A stretch of DNA of 64,000 nt, taken from an uncultured Pseudomonadota bacterium. Its GTDB lineage: Bacteria > Pseudomonadota > Alphaproteobacteria > UBA9219. Shown here piece after piece: positions 32,760 to 41,768 of the stretch. A program made the position numbers and the translations under genes. The stretch covers positions 1 through 64,000 of the forward strand of contig CAIXHP010000032.1 of the NCBI GenBank assembly GCA_903919315.1, read 5' to 3'. Position 1 is the first letter of the stretch, and each line of letters starts with the position of its first letter. The notes under the pieces were generated by a model. That model was not told the origin of the DNA. It ran no database searches and saw only the letters and a program-made list of their open reading frames with translations.

Positions 32760-34124
32760 TCACTTATCCCCCGCCCCCCGCGTCTTTTGCTCGCGATAGC
32801 GGCGGGCCCAGCCGTCGATGTTGGATTGGCGGCTCCGCGCCACGGCCAAGGTATCGGCGGGAACGTCCATGGAAATAACGCTGCCCGCGCCGACGTACGC
32901 GCCGTCGCCCACCGTCACCGGTGCAATCAGCGACGTATGCGAGCCGATAAAGGCTCCCGCCCCGACATGCGTGCGCGATTTGAGGAAACCGTCATAGTTG
33001 CAGGTAATCGTCCCCGCGCCGATGTTGGCCTTGGGCCCGACAAAGGCATCGCCGATGTAGGACAGATGGTTGATCTTCGCGCCCTTGCCGACCTCGGCGT
33101 TTTTGATCTCGACAAAGTTGCCGATATGCGCCCCCGCGCCAACGACCGAGCCGGGCCGCAGCCGCGCGAACGGGCCGACGATGGCCCCCGCCTCAACCCG
33201 CACTTGCTCCAAATGGCAAAAAGCCCTGATCTCCACATTGTCGGCAATCTCAACACCCGCGCCGATCACGACGTTAGGGCCGATGACGACATCGCGTCCT
33301 ATTTTCGTATCCGCCGCCAGATAGACTGTATCCGGGTCCGTCAGCGTCGCGCCGCCCAGCATCGCTTGCCGCCGCAACCGCTGCTGCATCAGCCGTTCGG
33401 CCTCGGCCAACTCCACGCGCGTGTTGACCCCCAGCACATTCTCGGCGGAAACTTCCGCCACCGCGCAATTCAACCCCTGCGCCCGCGCCAAACCGATGCA
33501 GTCGGTCAGATAGAATTCTTTCTTCGCGTTGTCGTCTTTGATCGCGTCCAACAGCGGCCCCAACGTCGCGCCGTCGAACAGCATGATGCCGCCGTTGCAA
33601 AGCCGTATGAGGCGTTGTTCAGGTGTCGCATCGTTGGTTTCGACAATCGCCTCCAACCGCCCGTCATTGTCGAGGATCAACCGCCCATAGGCCGCAGGAT
33701 CGACAGGCGTAAAGCCCGCGACCACAATCGCCGCCCCGGTCGCCGCCCGTTTTTGGCGCAGCGCCAGCAAGGCTTCCGACGTGACCAAAGGCGTATCGCC
33801 GAACAGCACCATCACATCGCCGACGAACCCTTTAAGCTCCGACCGCCCCGCCTTAACGGCATCACCCGTCCCACAAGCCTCTTGCTGAATGGCGCAACGA
33901 TGAGGCACCACCAGCTCCTGCACCGCCTTCATACCGGGGGCCACGACCACGACCACGCGTTCAGGAGCCAACGCGGCGCAAGCGTTCGTGACATGCCGCA
34001 ACATCGGTAACCCCGCGATGGGGTGCAGCACCTTAGGCAGCTCGGAACGCATGCGCGTCCCCTGCCCTGCGGCCAAAACGATGCAAGCGAGCGGATACAT
34101 GGGGGATTGTGCTGTGTCGGTCAT
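32760..34124 (-). CDS. glmU: bifunctional UDP-GlcNAc pyrophosphorylase / GlcN-1-P acetyltransferase
   Basis: 454 residues, full length. The N-terminal uridyltransferase has 'IVLAAGQGTRMRSELPKVLH' (nucleotide loop with the Arg/Lys), 'GDTPLV' and 'CNGGIMLFDG'. The C-terminal left-handed beta-helix acetyltransferase starts around residue 265 ('PDTVYLAADTKIGRDVVIGP') and has 'FVEIKNAEVGKGAKINHLSY' with 'GAGTITCNYDGFLK'. It makes UDP-GlcNAc for peptidoglycan and lipopolysaccharide. Divergent from gph across 56 bases. No Shine-Dalgarno sequence precedes ATG 34124; M9 is an alternative. Confidence 0.98.
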   Translation of the reverse strand: MTDTAQSPMYPLACIVLAAGQGTRMRSELPKVLHPIAGLPMLRHVTNACAALAPERVVVVVAPGMKAVQELVVPHRCAIQQEACGTGDAVKAGRSELKGFVGDVMVLFGDTPLVTSEALLALRQKRAATGAAIVVAGFTPVDPAAYGRLILDNDGRLEAIVETNDATPEQRLIRLCNGGIMLFDGATLGPLLDAIKDDNAKKEFYLTDCIGLARAQGLNCAVAEVSAENVLGVNTRVELAEAERLMQQRLRRQAMLGGATLTDPDTVYLAADTKIGRDVVIGPNVVIGAGVEIADNVEIRAFCHLEQVRVEAGAIVGPFARLRPGSVVGAGAHIGNFVEIKNAEVGKGAKINHLSYIGDAFVGPKANIGAGTITCNYDGFLKSRTHVGAGAFIGSHTSLIAPVTVGDGAYVGAGSVISMDVPADTLAVARSRQSNIDGWARRYREQKTRGAGDK

Positions 34125-34180
34125 AATGCTTATTTGCCATATTCGGCGCAGGTCGCCAACAGGAAGATAGGAAACGGGTT

Positions 34181-34858
34181 ATGAAGCACTTGCAGGGGCT
34201 GATTTTCGATCTCGACGGCACATTGCTCGACAGCGCCCCCGATCTTCGCCAAGCCATCAACCTGATGCTGGCGGAAAACGGGCGTCGCCCCCTGACGCTC
34301 GAAGAGGTCAAGCAAGCCATCGGCGACGGCATGATGGACACCGTGCGCCGCGCCTTTGCGGCGACGGGCGCAGTGCCCAGCACCGACTTGTTCCCCTTTG
34401 TGCAGCAATACATCAAGCACTACCGCAGCCTCAGCGCCGACCCCTCCCAAATTTTCCCGCATGTCGTCGACCTGTTGGAGCATTACGGCAAAGCCGGAGT
34501 CAAAATGGGAGTCTGCACCAACAAAGCCGAAAACGCGACCCATCACCAGCTTCAAAAACTCCATCTGGCGCACCACTTCACCTTCATCGCGGGCGGCGAT
34601 ACTTTCGTGACACACAAACCGAACCCGGATCATGTCTACGGCGTTATCGCGGCGCTCGACGTACCGCGCGAGAACTGCGTCATGGTGGGCGACAGCAGGA
34701 ACGACGTTCTGGCCGCGCACGGCGCGGGCGTCCCCTGCATCATCATCCGCCAAGGCTATGGCGACGAATCAGACGACCTGCGGGCCGACCACACCATCAA
34801 CCATTTCGGCGAACTTCCCAAGGCTCTGGCGGCGTTAGGGTTCAGCGAGCTCGGCTGA
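34181..34858 (+). CDS. gph: phosphoglycolate phosphatase (HAD family)
   Basis: 225 residues. HAD motifs are visible: motif I 'LIFDLDGTLLDSAPDL' (Asp nucleophile and second Asp), motif II Thr in 'GVCTNKAENA', motif III Lys in 'HKPNPDHVYGVI', motif IV 'VMVGDSRNDVLAAHGAG'. The helical cap between 20 and 95 is typical of Gph, which removes phosphate from 2-phosphoglycolate formed in DNA repair. Its 3' end overlaps the convergent DUF3108 gene by 24 bases. Confidence 0.9.
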   Translation: MKHLQGLIFDLDGTLLDSAPDLRQAINLMLAENGRRPLTLEEVKQAIGDGMMDTVRRAFAATGAVPSTDLFPFVQQYIKHYRSLSADPSQIFPHVVDLLEHYGKAGVKMGVCTNKAENATHHQLQKLHLAHHFTFIAGGDTFVTHKPNPDHVYGVIAALDVPRENCVMVGDSRNDVLAAHGAGVPCIIIRQGYGDESDDLRADHTINHFGELPKALAALGFSELG

Positions 34859-35743
34859 CGTGGCGTAATGCCATTCGCTGAGATGCACGATGATCCAGCC
34901 CCAAACGCTCTGGCTCTCCGCGCGTACCGCAAGTTCCGGCATGTCGGGAGCGAGACTGGCCAACCAGATGCGGAACGGCTCGCGCCGTCCCTTCTCGCCC
35001 GTCTTGGTTTGCCAGAATTTGCTGCGCTCGCGGTCTTTCCACTCGCCCGCCACCATCTTAAAGCCGATGTCGCACAGGCGCGCGCGGCCCTTGTAAACGC
35101 CATAATCGTCAGGGTCCGTGTCGTCCCACCCAAGATCCGTGCCGGTCAGATCGAACCGCCGCTTGCCGTCGAACACCGGCTCGGTGCCCGCACAGGATTT
35201 GTTGACCGCGAGATTGCCCAACAGTTGCAACACGCTGCTTAAAGGATCGAGCGCCCCGCGCTTCTGTTCCTCCGTCACAATGTTGCGCTTGTCGCTCGGC
35301 GGATCGGGAGGATCAAAATCGACGGCGACATTGTGCTGCGCGTCAAAATGCATCGCCAGAGTCTTGGGCTGTTTCTTCCAAATGCTGGTGTTCGTATGTT
35401 CGACCGGAGCAAAGCGCGCGCCCTCGATCTTGCCCTCCGAAACAATGTGCGACTCCCACGGCGCGACAAAGTGCCAGAAACCGCGCGTCCGCGCCAAAGC
35501 CTTGATGCGATAGCGCCCCGGCTCCTCTTGAAACAAAAACCGCACCTCCAGCAAATGCACGCCGCCCACATAAACGTCATAAGACGTCACGACGGGACGC
35601 AAACTAGGCAATTGCGGTTGCGGTGGCGGCGGCGGTTCAACCGACTGGACAGAGTGAGCCCTGTGCTTGGTCTTGGCCTGAGCCGCGACGATGGGAGTCA
35701 CTCCCAAAAACACAACCAGAAGTGCTAATACAATAGTGCGCAT
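34835..35743 (-). CDS. DUF3108 domain-containing periplasmic protein
   Basis: 302 residues. A signal peptide is clear ('MRTIVLALLVVFLGVTPIVAA', likely cut at AQA), followed by a Pro-rich stretch (35-47). The rest has the DUF3108 layout: 'VTSYDVYVGGVHLLEVRF', 'GRYRIKALARTRGFWHFVAP', 'GKIEGARFAPVEHTNTSIWK' and 'DPLSSVLQLLGNLAVNKSCA'. The family is a periplasmic beta-rich protein with unknown role, common in alphaproteobacteria. Convergent overlap with gph at the 3' end. Confidence 0.88.
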   Translation of the reverse strand: MRTIVLALLVVFLGVTPIVAAQAKTKHRAHSVQSVEPPPPPQPQLPSLRPVVTSYDVYVGGVHLLEVRFLFQEEPGRYRIKALARTRGFWHFVAPWESHIVSEGKIEGARFAPVEHTNTSIWKKQPKTLAMHFDAQHNVAVDFDPPDPPSDKRNIVTEEQKRGALDPLSSVLQLLGNLAVNKSCAGTEPVFDGKRRFDLTGTDLGWDDTDPDDYGVYKGRARLCDIGFKMVAGEWKDRERSKFWQTKTGEKGRREPFRIWLASLAPDMPELAVRAESQSVWGWIIVHLSEWHYATSAELAEP

Positions 35744-35791
35744 GGCGGACTTTATCCCTTCCGTTTGTGGCCGAATAAAGACCCATATCGT

Positions 35792-36283
35792 TCAAATAGC
35801 GGGCAAAACGGCGCCGCCCGCCCGTACTGGGCGCTCGGCAAAGCGGCCAAGGCTGATCATCCGGTCGTAAATCACCAACGCTCCGGCTACACCGACGTTG
35901 ACGCAAAACTTCATCGGGATTTTGACGATATGATCGCACCGCGCCACCAACTCCGGCGACAGACTGCCCTTCTCCGGCCCCAGCACATAGGCGGCGCGCA
36001 ACGGATGGCGAAAGGTCGGCAAATCAACCGCCTCGTCCAGCAGCTCCACGCCGACCAGCGAACAATCCTTCGGCAGATCAAACGCGCCTACGTTCGGATA
36101 GCTGTAAAACGGCATATGAATATCGGCATGCGACGTGTCCGTCGCCTTGATGTCGGCGTATTTTGCCGAAGCGTTGATGGTGAAGAAAAAGCTGCCGCCA
36201 AAGGCATGCGTCGTGCGCACCAGATTGCCCAGATTGAACCCCTTGCTGATTTCCTCGACCCCAACCGCAAAATAACCGCGCAT
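35792..36283 (-). CDS. SpoU/TrmH-family RNA 2'-O-methyltransferase
   Basis: 163 residues from ATG 36283 (AGAGAGG 8 bases upstream; a TTG at 36301 is rejected). It has a SPOUT fold: 'NLGNLVRTTHAFGGSFFFTI' (motif 1, N-x-G-x-x-x-R), 'YVLGPEKGSLSPELVARCD' (motif 2) and 'IPMKFCVNVGVAGALVIYDR' (motif 3). Family members methylate ribose in tRNA or rRNA; the compact size without an N-terminal RNA domain resembles stand-alone TrmH-type proteins of alphaproteobacteria. Target not inferable. Confidence 0.88.
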   Translation of the reverse strand: MRGYFAVGVEEISKGFNLGNLVRTTHAFGGSFFFTINASAKYADIKATDTSHADIHMPFYSYPNVGAFDLPKDCSLVGVELLDEAVDLPTFRHPLRAAYVLGPEKGSLSPELVARCDHIVKIPMKFCVNVGVAGALVIYDRMISLGRFAERPVRAGGAVLPAI

Positions 36284-36407
36284 TTTCCTCGCCTCTCTCA
36301 ACCGTTAACGTCTTTCGCAAACGCTTTTCTCAAATGTTTTGCTGCCATTCCCACTTTCGCCGGAAACGCGGTCAAGGTAAAGTGCCGAAAACAACCCAAT
36401 ATAGGCC

Positions 36408-36845
36408 ATGATGGACGACCAGCAGCGTTTTAACCAGAAGCGATACCGGCATTGGATCGACGACCGCGTGCGTTTCAGCGATCTCGACCCGCTGGGCCAC
36501 GTCAACAACAACGCCATCGGCACCTATTTCGAGAACGCGCGCGCCACGCTGTTCGCGCTCGTCACGCCCAACTGGCCCGCGCGAAAGCAATTGTTCGTGC
36601 TGGCGCGTTCCACCATCGACTTCCGGCGCGAATTGCACATGCCCGCGTCGTTGCGGATCGGCTCGTGCATCACCGAACTGGGCCGCACCTCGATGAAAAT
36701 GGCCAACGCGGTTTTTCACGACGATGTCGGCATCGCCTATTGCGAGAACGTCTCCGTCCTCATCGACCAAACCACGCGCAAGCCCGCCGAACTGCCCGCC
36801 GATCTGCGCCAAGCATTGACCGCCTATCTCGACGGTACGCTGTGA
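36408..36845 (+). CDS. acyl-CoA thioesterase (4HBT hot-dog fold)
   Basis: 145 residues. 'VRFSDLDPLGHVNNNAIGTY' carries the 4-hydroxybenzoyl-CoA thioesterase/YbgC-type motif with the catalytic Asp, and 'RSTIDFRRELHMPASLRIGS' and 'TSMKMANAVFHDD' follow as in the hot-dog fold. It hydrolyses acyl-CoA thioesters; chain preference is unknown. Its stop shares GTGA with the following methyltransferase start (36842-36845), giving a coupled pair. Confidence 0.88.
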   Translation: MMDDQQRFNQKRYRHWIDDRVRFSDLDPLGHVNNNAIGTYFENARATLFALVTPNWPARKQLFVLARSTIDFRRELHMPASLRIGSCITELGRTSMKMANAVFHDDVGIAYCENVSVLIDQTTRKPAELPADLRQALTAYLDGTL

Positions 36846-38101
36846 GCGATACACAGGAACTCACCATCGCCGATCTCGGCGCGCAAGGCGACGGCATCGC
36901 GCATCACGACGGCGCGACATGGTTCGTGCCCGGCACACTGGCGGGCGAACGCGTGCGCGTCAAACCCGGCATGCGCGACAAAGACCTCCAACGCGCCGAG
37001 CTTAACAACATTCTCACCCCCAGCCCCGACCGCGCCGCCGCGCCCTGCCCGCACTTCCCGCGCTGCGGCGGTTGCCGTTTGCAGCACATGAGCGACACGG
37101 CCTACAGCGCATGGAAAATCAAGCAGCTCATGGGCACGTTGGAGCGCGAAGGGCTCCACGACGCGCCGTTGCTCCCGCCCATCGTGACCGCTCCCGGCAC
37201 GCGCCGCCGCGCCCGTCTGGCGGCCTCGCACGGCAAAGACGGCGTAACGCTCGGCTTCAACGCATGGCGCAGCCACGACATCGTGAACCAGAACGCGTGC
37301 CCGGTTCTGTTGCCGCAGCTGGAACAGTTTATTCAAGCCTTGCGTGAAGCGTTGCCGCTGTGGTTGCCCGAAGGCGGCAGCTGCGACGTGCAGCTCACGG
37401 CCTTGCGCGGCGGCATCGACATGGTGCTGATCGGCGGCCCGGCGCTGGGACTGGCCGAACGCGAAAATCTGGCGATGCTGGCCGAAAGGCTGAACATCGC
37501 CAAAATGTCATGGCGCAAATGGGATCGCAGTCCCATCGAGCCGGTGGCGCACCGTCTGCCGCTCACCGTGACGTTTGGCGGCACGGACGTTCCGTTTCCG
37601 CCCGCCTCGTTCCTGCAAGCGACACAGTCCGGTGAAACCGCCCTGTTCGACTTCACGCGCCGCGCCGTGGGTCAAAGCGCAAAGATACTCGACCTGTTCT
37701 GTGGCCTCGGCGGTTTCGGCCTGTCGTTGCCGGACGCGCAGCAGGTGAGCTTCATCGACCTCGACGGCCCCGCCGTGACGGCGCTGGAACAAGTGGCGCG
37801 ACGTTCGCCGCGTTACCGCGTCGAGCAACGCAACCTGATCCGCGAGCCCGTAACGACGCAGGAAAGCAACGCGTTTGATGCCGTGGTTTTCGATCCGCCG
37901 CACGGCGGCGCGAAGGCGCAAGCGGAGCAACTGGCGCACAGCCACGTCCCCCACGTCGTCGCCATCAGCTGCGACCCGCCCAGCTTCGCCCGCGATGCCG
38001 CGATCCTGCTCCGAGGCGGCTACCGTCTGCAATCGCTGCAACCCGTCGATCAATTCCTATGGTCAACCCACTTGGAACTCGCCGCGCATTTCACGCGTTA
38101 A
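36842..38101 (+). CDS. TrmA/RlmD-type RNA 5-methyluridine methyltransferase
   Basis: 419 residues from GTG 36842. A TRAM-like domain ('ELTIADLGAQGDGIAHHDGA') is followed by the iron-sulfur cysteines 'CPHFPRCGGCRLQH', as in RlmD. The C-terminal class I SAM domain has 'ILDLFCGLGGFGLSLPDAQ' (motif I), 'VVFDPPHGGAKAQ' (motif IV) and the catalytic-Cys loop 'VAISCDPPSFARDAAIL'. It probably makes m5U in 23S rRNA or tRNA. It ends with a 4-base convergent overlap with rlmI. Confidence 0.9.
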   Translation: MSDTQELTIADLGAQGDGIAHHDGATWFVPGTLAGERVRVKPGMRDKDLQRAELNNILTPSPDRAAAPCPHFPRCGGCRLQHMSDTAYSAWKIKQLMGTLEREGLHDAPLLPPIVTAPGTRRRARLAASHGKDGVTLGFNAWRSHDIVNQNACPVLLPQLEQFIQALREALPLWLPEGGSCDVQLTALRGGIDMVLIGGPALGLAERENLAMLAERLNIAKMSWRKWDRSPIEPVAHRLPLTVTFGGTDVPFPPASFLQATQSGETALFDFTRRAVGQSAKILDLFCGLGGFGLSLPDAQQVSFIDLDGPAVTALEQVARRSPRYRVEQRNLIREPVTTQESNAFDAVVFDPPHGGAKAQAEQLAHSHVPHVVAISCDPPSFARDAAILLRGGYRLQSLQPVDQFLWSTHLELAAHFTR

Positions 38102-39288
38102 TCCACCTGCAACAGCAACCCCTTCAAATACGCGCTCTCCGGCAAATGCGGATGGACGGGATGGTCGGGCGCGGCGAAGACGGTGAAGAGGATGCGCCCC
38201 TGCCGTCGCGCTTCGCTCAACCCCCGCGCCACTTCCTCGATGAAGGCCGTCAGTTCCATGTTGTGGCTGCATGAAGCAATGAACAACAGACCGTCCTTAG
38301 CCGTCACTTGCGCCGCGAGTTTCGCCAGTTTGCGATAACCCCGTGCGCCGCTGGCGACATCCTTGCGGCTTTTCACAAAGGGCGGCGGATCGGCGACGAC
38401 AATGCCGAATTTTTCCTTGGCCGCGATCAAACGCTCTAATTCTTCGAACACATCGGCGCGTCGCCACTGGCACTGTGGAGACAGACGGTTAAACGCCGCC
38501 GTGCGCACCGCCAGATCCAGCGCCGATTGCGAGGAGTCGACGCTGACGACTTCCGCCGCGCCCGCCTGTGCCGCCAGCAAGCCAAAACCGCCCGCATGGC
38601 AATACAAATCCAACACCCGCGCTCCGGCGGCGTAACGCGCCACCAACGCATGGTTGTCGCGCTGATCGAAATACCATCCCGTCTTTTGCCCGCCGACCAG
38701 ATCGGCGAAATAAGCCAGACCGTTTTCGCGGATTTGGATCGGCGCATTCAACGTGCCGCGAACCTGCGTGACCGAACGCTCCAGCCCCTCCAACGCGCGT
38801 ACGGAACTCTCGTTGTGCAGAATGATCGACTCCGGCGCGAACAGCTCGACCAGCGCCGCTTCCAGCTCCGGCCACAGTTTCTGCATCCCTGCCGTGTTGA
38901 GCTGCACGCTGAAATGCGGGCCGAAACGATCAATGATGAGGCCGGGCAAGCCGTCCGCCTCGGCATGAACCAGACGGTAATAAGGCTCCGCCACCAGCTT
39001 TGACCGCAGCGCCGCCGCCGCCTCAAGCCGAACACGCAGCCAAGCCGCGTCGATCACCGCCAACAGCTCGCGCGAAAAGATGCGCCCCGCCACCAACGTA
39101 TGCGGGTTAAAGCTGCCAAGGCCGATGAAGTTCTGATCATGGGTGCAAAACCGGACGATAGAGCCGGGCTCCAAAGCCTTGGCCGCGCCGTCCATGACGA
39201 CCTCGTTCGAGTAAACCCACGGATGGCCGTTCGCGACGCGCTTATGGCGCTGCGGCTGAATCCGGACGACGGGGCTGGTATCGGTCAC
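38098..39288 (-). CDS. rlmI: class I SAM-dependent rRNA (5-methylcytosine) methyltransferase, RlmI-like
   Basis: 396 residues from GTG 39288 (weak site). The PUA domain opening is 'RIQPQRHKRVANGHPWVYSN'; the EEHEE segment and SAM domain follow ('RVLDLYCHAGGFGLLAAQAG', 'VVSVDSSQSALDLA', 'GIVVADPPPFVKSRKDVASG'). 'LLFIASCSHNMELTAFIEE' holds the catalytic Cys. E. coli RlmI makes m5C1962 in 23S rRNA. It lies 10 bases after the gpt stop, so they probably share a transcript. Confidence 0.93.
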   Translation of the reverse strand: MTDTSPVVRIQPQRHKRVANGHPWVYSNEVVMDGAAKALEPGSIVRFCTHDQNFIGLGSFNPHTLVAGRIFSRELLAVIDAAWLRVRLEAAAALRSKLVAEPYYRLVHAEADGLPGLIIDRFGPHFSVQLNTAGMQKLWPELEAALVELFAPESIILHNESSVRALEGLERSVTQVRGTLNAPIQIRENGLAYFADLVGGQKTGWYFDQRDNHALVARYAAGARVLDLYCHAGGFGLLAAQAGAAEVVSVDSSQSALDLAVRTAAFNRLSPQCQWRRADVFEELERLIAAKEKFGIVVADPPPFVKSRKDVASGARGYRKLAKLAAQVTAKDGLLFIASCSHNMELTAFIEEVARGLSEARRQGRILFTVFAAPDHPVHPHLPESAYLKGLLLQVD

Positions 39289-39298
39289 GCTGAAAATC

Positions 39299-39805
39299 TC
39301 ACTCTGTTTTGTTTTGCTTGGCGATGGGATGCGCGAACTGCAATTCAATGTCCCACGGAAAATAAATCCAAGTGTCCTGACTGACCTCCGTCACAAACGT
39401 ATCGACAAGAGGACGGCCCTGCGGCTTGGCATAAACGGTGGCGAAATGCGCTTTCGGGATCATGCGGCGCAGCAGCTCAAGCGTGCGCCCGGTGTCCACC
39501 AGATCATCGACGACCAGCCAGCCCTCGCCATCGCCCACATTCGACGCGCCTTTGAGAACCTTGGCCTCGTCGGAACGCTGCGGATTGCTGTCGTCATAAT
39601 CGTAACCGACGACCGCCACGGTCTCGATCATACGGATTTCCAGCTCGCGCGCCACAACGGCGGCAGGCACCAACCCGCCGCGCGTGATCGCGACCAGCCC
39701 CCGCCACGGCCCCAACGCATGCAGCCGCCACGCCAAAGCCTTGGCGTTGCGGTGCAACTCGTCCCAGCTCACGGGAAAAAACTTCTGTTTCGTCGCTTCA
39801 GCCAC
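39299..39805 (-). CDS. gpt: xanthine phosphoribosyltransferase
   Basis: 168 residues. The PRPP motif '[17 protein letters not shown]' is clear; '[20 protein letters not shown]' (PPi loop region) and '[19 protein letters not shown]' are typical of Gpt. It salvages xanthine/guanine with PRPP at the inner membrane side. First gene of gpt-rlmI, 84 bases from the MoCF-domain gene. Confidence 0.95.
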   Translation of the reverse strand: MAEATKQKFFPVSWDELHRNAKALAWRLHALGPWRGLVAITRGGLVPAAVVARELEIRMIETVAVVGYDYDDSNPQRSDEAKVLKGASNVGDGEGWLVVDDLVDTGRTLELLRRMIPKAHFATVYAKPQGRPLVDTFVTEVSQDTWIYFPWDIELQFAHPIAKQNKTE

Positions 39806-39889
39806 GGTGCGCCCCTGTCTTGGAAATGGATGTCAGCCGGAACTTATAGCGAACGGCGATGGCACATGGCAATCCGGCACAAGCCGGAA

Positions 39890-40666
39890 TCACGGTCTTT
39901 TCGCGCTGTCCGGCATCTCGACGACCGGTTCGCCGCCGTGATGGAGCACAAGCGCCGCGACTTCGGCAGCCGCCGCCGCGACCATCGCCCCCTCCACGCC
40001 GCGCACCACCAGCGCAAGACCGATTTTCCCAAGGCGGAACGAGGGGTACGAGCCGATGTCGAGCTGCGGATACCGCGCCGCCAACGCCGCCAGATCGTCC
40101 GCCACCGCGCCTTCCGCAAGCGAACAAGCCACGCTGGCCGTGTAAATGGCAGGCCCGTGGCGCAGTTCCGCCGCCACGCTGTCCAGCATGGCCCGCATAA
40201 TATCGGGAACACCGGCCATCACATAAACGTTATCCATGCGAAAGCCCGGCACGACGCTGGCGGAATTGTCGATCAGCGCCGCGCCCAGCGGCATCAGCGC
40301 CATGCGCCGCCGCGCCGCGTTCAGATTCGCGGGCGTGTAATAGGTCATCAGCCGCGCAAAGGCTTCGGGATGTTCCAACAACGGCACGTCAAAAGCCTTG
40401 GCGATACTGGCCGCCGTAATGTCGTCGTGGGTCGGGCCGATGCCGCCGGTGGTGAACACATAGGTGTAAGGCCCCCGCAGAGCGTTCACGGCAGCCACGA
40501 TGTCCGCCTCCACATCGGCCACAACCCGCGCTTCGGTCAGCCTGACTCCGACCGCTTGCAGCTTTTGGGCGATGACGTTCAAATTGCGGTCCGGCGTACG
40601 GCCCGACAGAATTTCGTTGCCGATGATCAGGACGGCGGCGGTTGGGATGGTATCGGTTGCGCTCAT
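39890..40666 (-). CDS. MoCF-domain (CinA N-terminal type) protein
   Basis: 258 residues from ATG 40666; the start at 40705 is rejected because the family begins at 'TAAVLIIGNEILSGRTPDRN'. 'YVFTTGGIGPTHDDITAASI' is the molybdopterin-binding-fold motif (GGxGPTxDD), and 'VYVMAGVPDIMRAMLDSV' continues the CinA/YfaY type. The C-terminal nicotinamide-nucleotide amidase domain of full CinA is missing. Similar short proteins are common in alphaproteobacteria, may be ADP-ribose or NMN-related hydrolases, and are not proven competence proteins. Confidence 0.85.
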   Translation of the reverse strand: MSATDTIPTAAVLIIGNEILSGRTPDRNLNVIAQKLQAVGVRLTEARVVADVEADIVAAVNALRGPYTYVFTTGGIGPTHDDITAASIAKAFDVPLLEHPEAFARLMTYYTPANLNAARRRMALMPLGAALIDNSASVVPGFRMDNVYVMAGVPDIMRAMLDSVAAELRHGPAIYTASVACSLAEGAVADDLAALAARYPQLDIGSYPSFRLGKIGLALVVRGVEGAMVAAAAAEVAALVLHHGGEPVVEMPDSAKRP

Positions 40667-40718
40667 GGCCCTATTCAAGCACGTTTCGTCCGCGTTAAAA
40701 ACCATAGTCCGACAAGGC

Positions 40719-41231
40719 CTACAGCATCCGCTGCGCGACCGCCTGAACCAAAACGTCGTCCACCTTACCGGTGCCCAAAGTTCGTTCCAGCGCTTCGGCG
40801 ACCCTCGCTTTGACCTTGGCCATATCGATCATGTGGCCGTTACGGAGCGTCCCCTGCCCCAACCCACCATACAGCGCGCGCATGACGGAGTCCTGCACGC
40901 GGGGCATATTGGAATGCATAGCCTGAGCGGCATCGTAATCGTGCGCCTGCAAATCGATCCGTAGCGTGACGATCTGCTCAGCCCCGTTTTCGGAAATAAC
41001 GGGCAATACCAACGGTTGCAAATGGACATAGATGTTGTCGCCCTTGAACCGCCCGCCGGTAATGACACCGTCTTTCTCTTTTTTCTCGCCTCCGCCATGA
41101 CCTTCAGCCTCGGCGGCAGGGGCTTTTTCGGATTTTTCGGTCTCCGAAGCCCGCAACGTCGCTGGGCCGCAAACGAGCGCGAGGACAACAAGAAAAACCG
41201 CCAAGCCAAAGCCGAATCCCACGCGCCGCAT
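40719..41231 (-). CDS. FliL-like secreted/membrane protein
   Basis: 170 residues. An N-terminal hydrophobic segment ('GFGFGLAVFLVVLALVCG') and a polar Glu/Lys/Gly-rich linker (30-55) are followed by a domain with 'DNIYVHLQPLVLPVISENGA' and 'VTLRIDLQAHDYDAAQAMHS'. These resemble the conserved part of FliL (flagellar basal-body associated), including 'RVQDSVMRALYG'. No other flagellar gene is near, so a flagellar role is open. It follows nusB, a place where thiL is often found. Confidence 0.55.
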   Translation of the reverse strand: MRRVGFGFGLAVFLVVLALVCGPATLRASETEKSEKAPAAEAEGHGGGEKKEKDGVITGGRFKGDNIYVHLQPLVLPVISENGAEQIVTLRIDLQAHDYDAAQAMHSNMPRVQDSVMRALYGGLGQGTLRNGHMIDMAKVKARVAEALERTLGTGKVDDVLVQAVAQRML

Positions 41232-41279
41232 GCCGCCTCCCGCGAAAATTCAAAAGCCGCCGTCAACGGCCTGCAACCG

Positions 41280-41765
41280 TCAGGCCGCCCGCAACTTCCC
41301 CGCCAGCTTGTCGAGAACACCGTTCACCAGCCCCGACTCCTTGCCGTTGAAGAAGGACCGCGTAACATCGACATAGTCGTTGATGATGACACCTGCCGGT
41401 ATCTTGACGTGATGAAGAAGTTCGTAAACGCCCGCGCGAAGGATCGAGCGCAGCAGAAGCTCAAGACGGCTGGGCGACAGCCGCGCATCCAGCGCCCCGG
41501 CGATCATCTCGTCCAAAGCCGCCAGATTGGCCGCCACGCCGCGCACAATATCGCCGAACAATTCGGCATCCGGCGAACCGGGGATCGCTTCGCCGCCATC
41601 GACATCGTCGCGCAACCCCGCGAATTCATGCGCCGCGCTGTCCTGCACGATCTGCGCCAAGGGCTGCTGCTCGTAATGGTTTTGGTAAAGCGCCTGCACG
41701 GCGGCAAGACGCGCCAATCGTTTTGCGGCATGCGTCGCCGCAGGCGTGTTGGTCTTCGTGGTCAT
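41280..41765 (-). CDS. nusB: transcription antitermination protein NusB
   Basis: 161 residues. All-helical; the N-terminal Arg-rich helix 'AAKRLARLAAVQALYQNHYE' and C-terminal 'LLRSILRAGVYELLHHVKIP' with 'VIINDYVDVTRSFFNGKESG' and 'LVNGVLDKLAGKL' are diagnostic. It binds boxA RNA with S10 in rRNA antitermination. It lies 3 bases from ribH, the usual ribH-nusB pair. Confidence 0.97.
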   Translation of the reverse strand: MTTKTNTPAATHAAKRLARLAAVQALYQNHYEQQPLAQIVQDSAAHEFAGLRDDVDGGEAIPGSPDAELFGDIVRGVAANLAALDEMIAGALDARLSPSRLELLLRSILRAGVYELLHHVKIPAGVIINDYVDVTRSFFNGKESGLVNGVLDKLAGKLRAA

Positions 41766-41768
41766 AAT

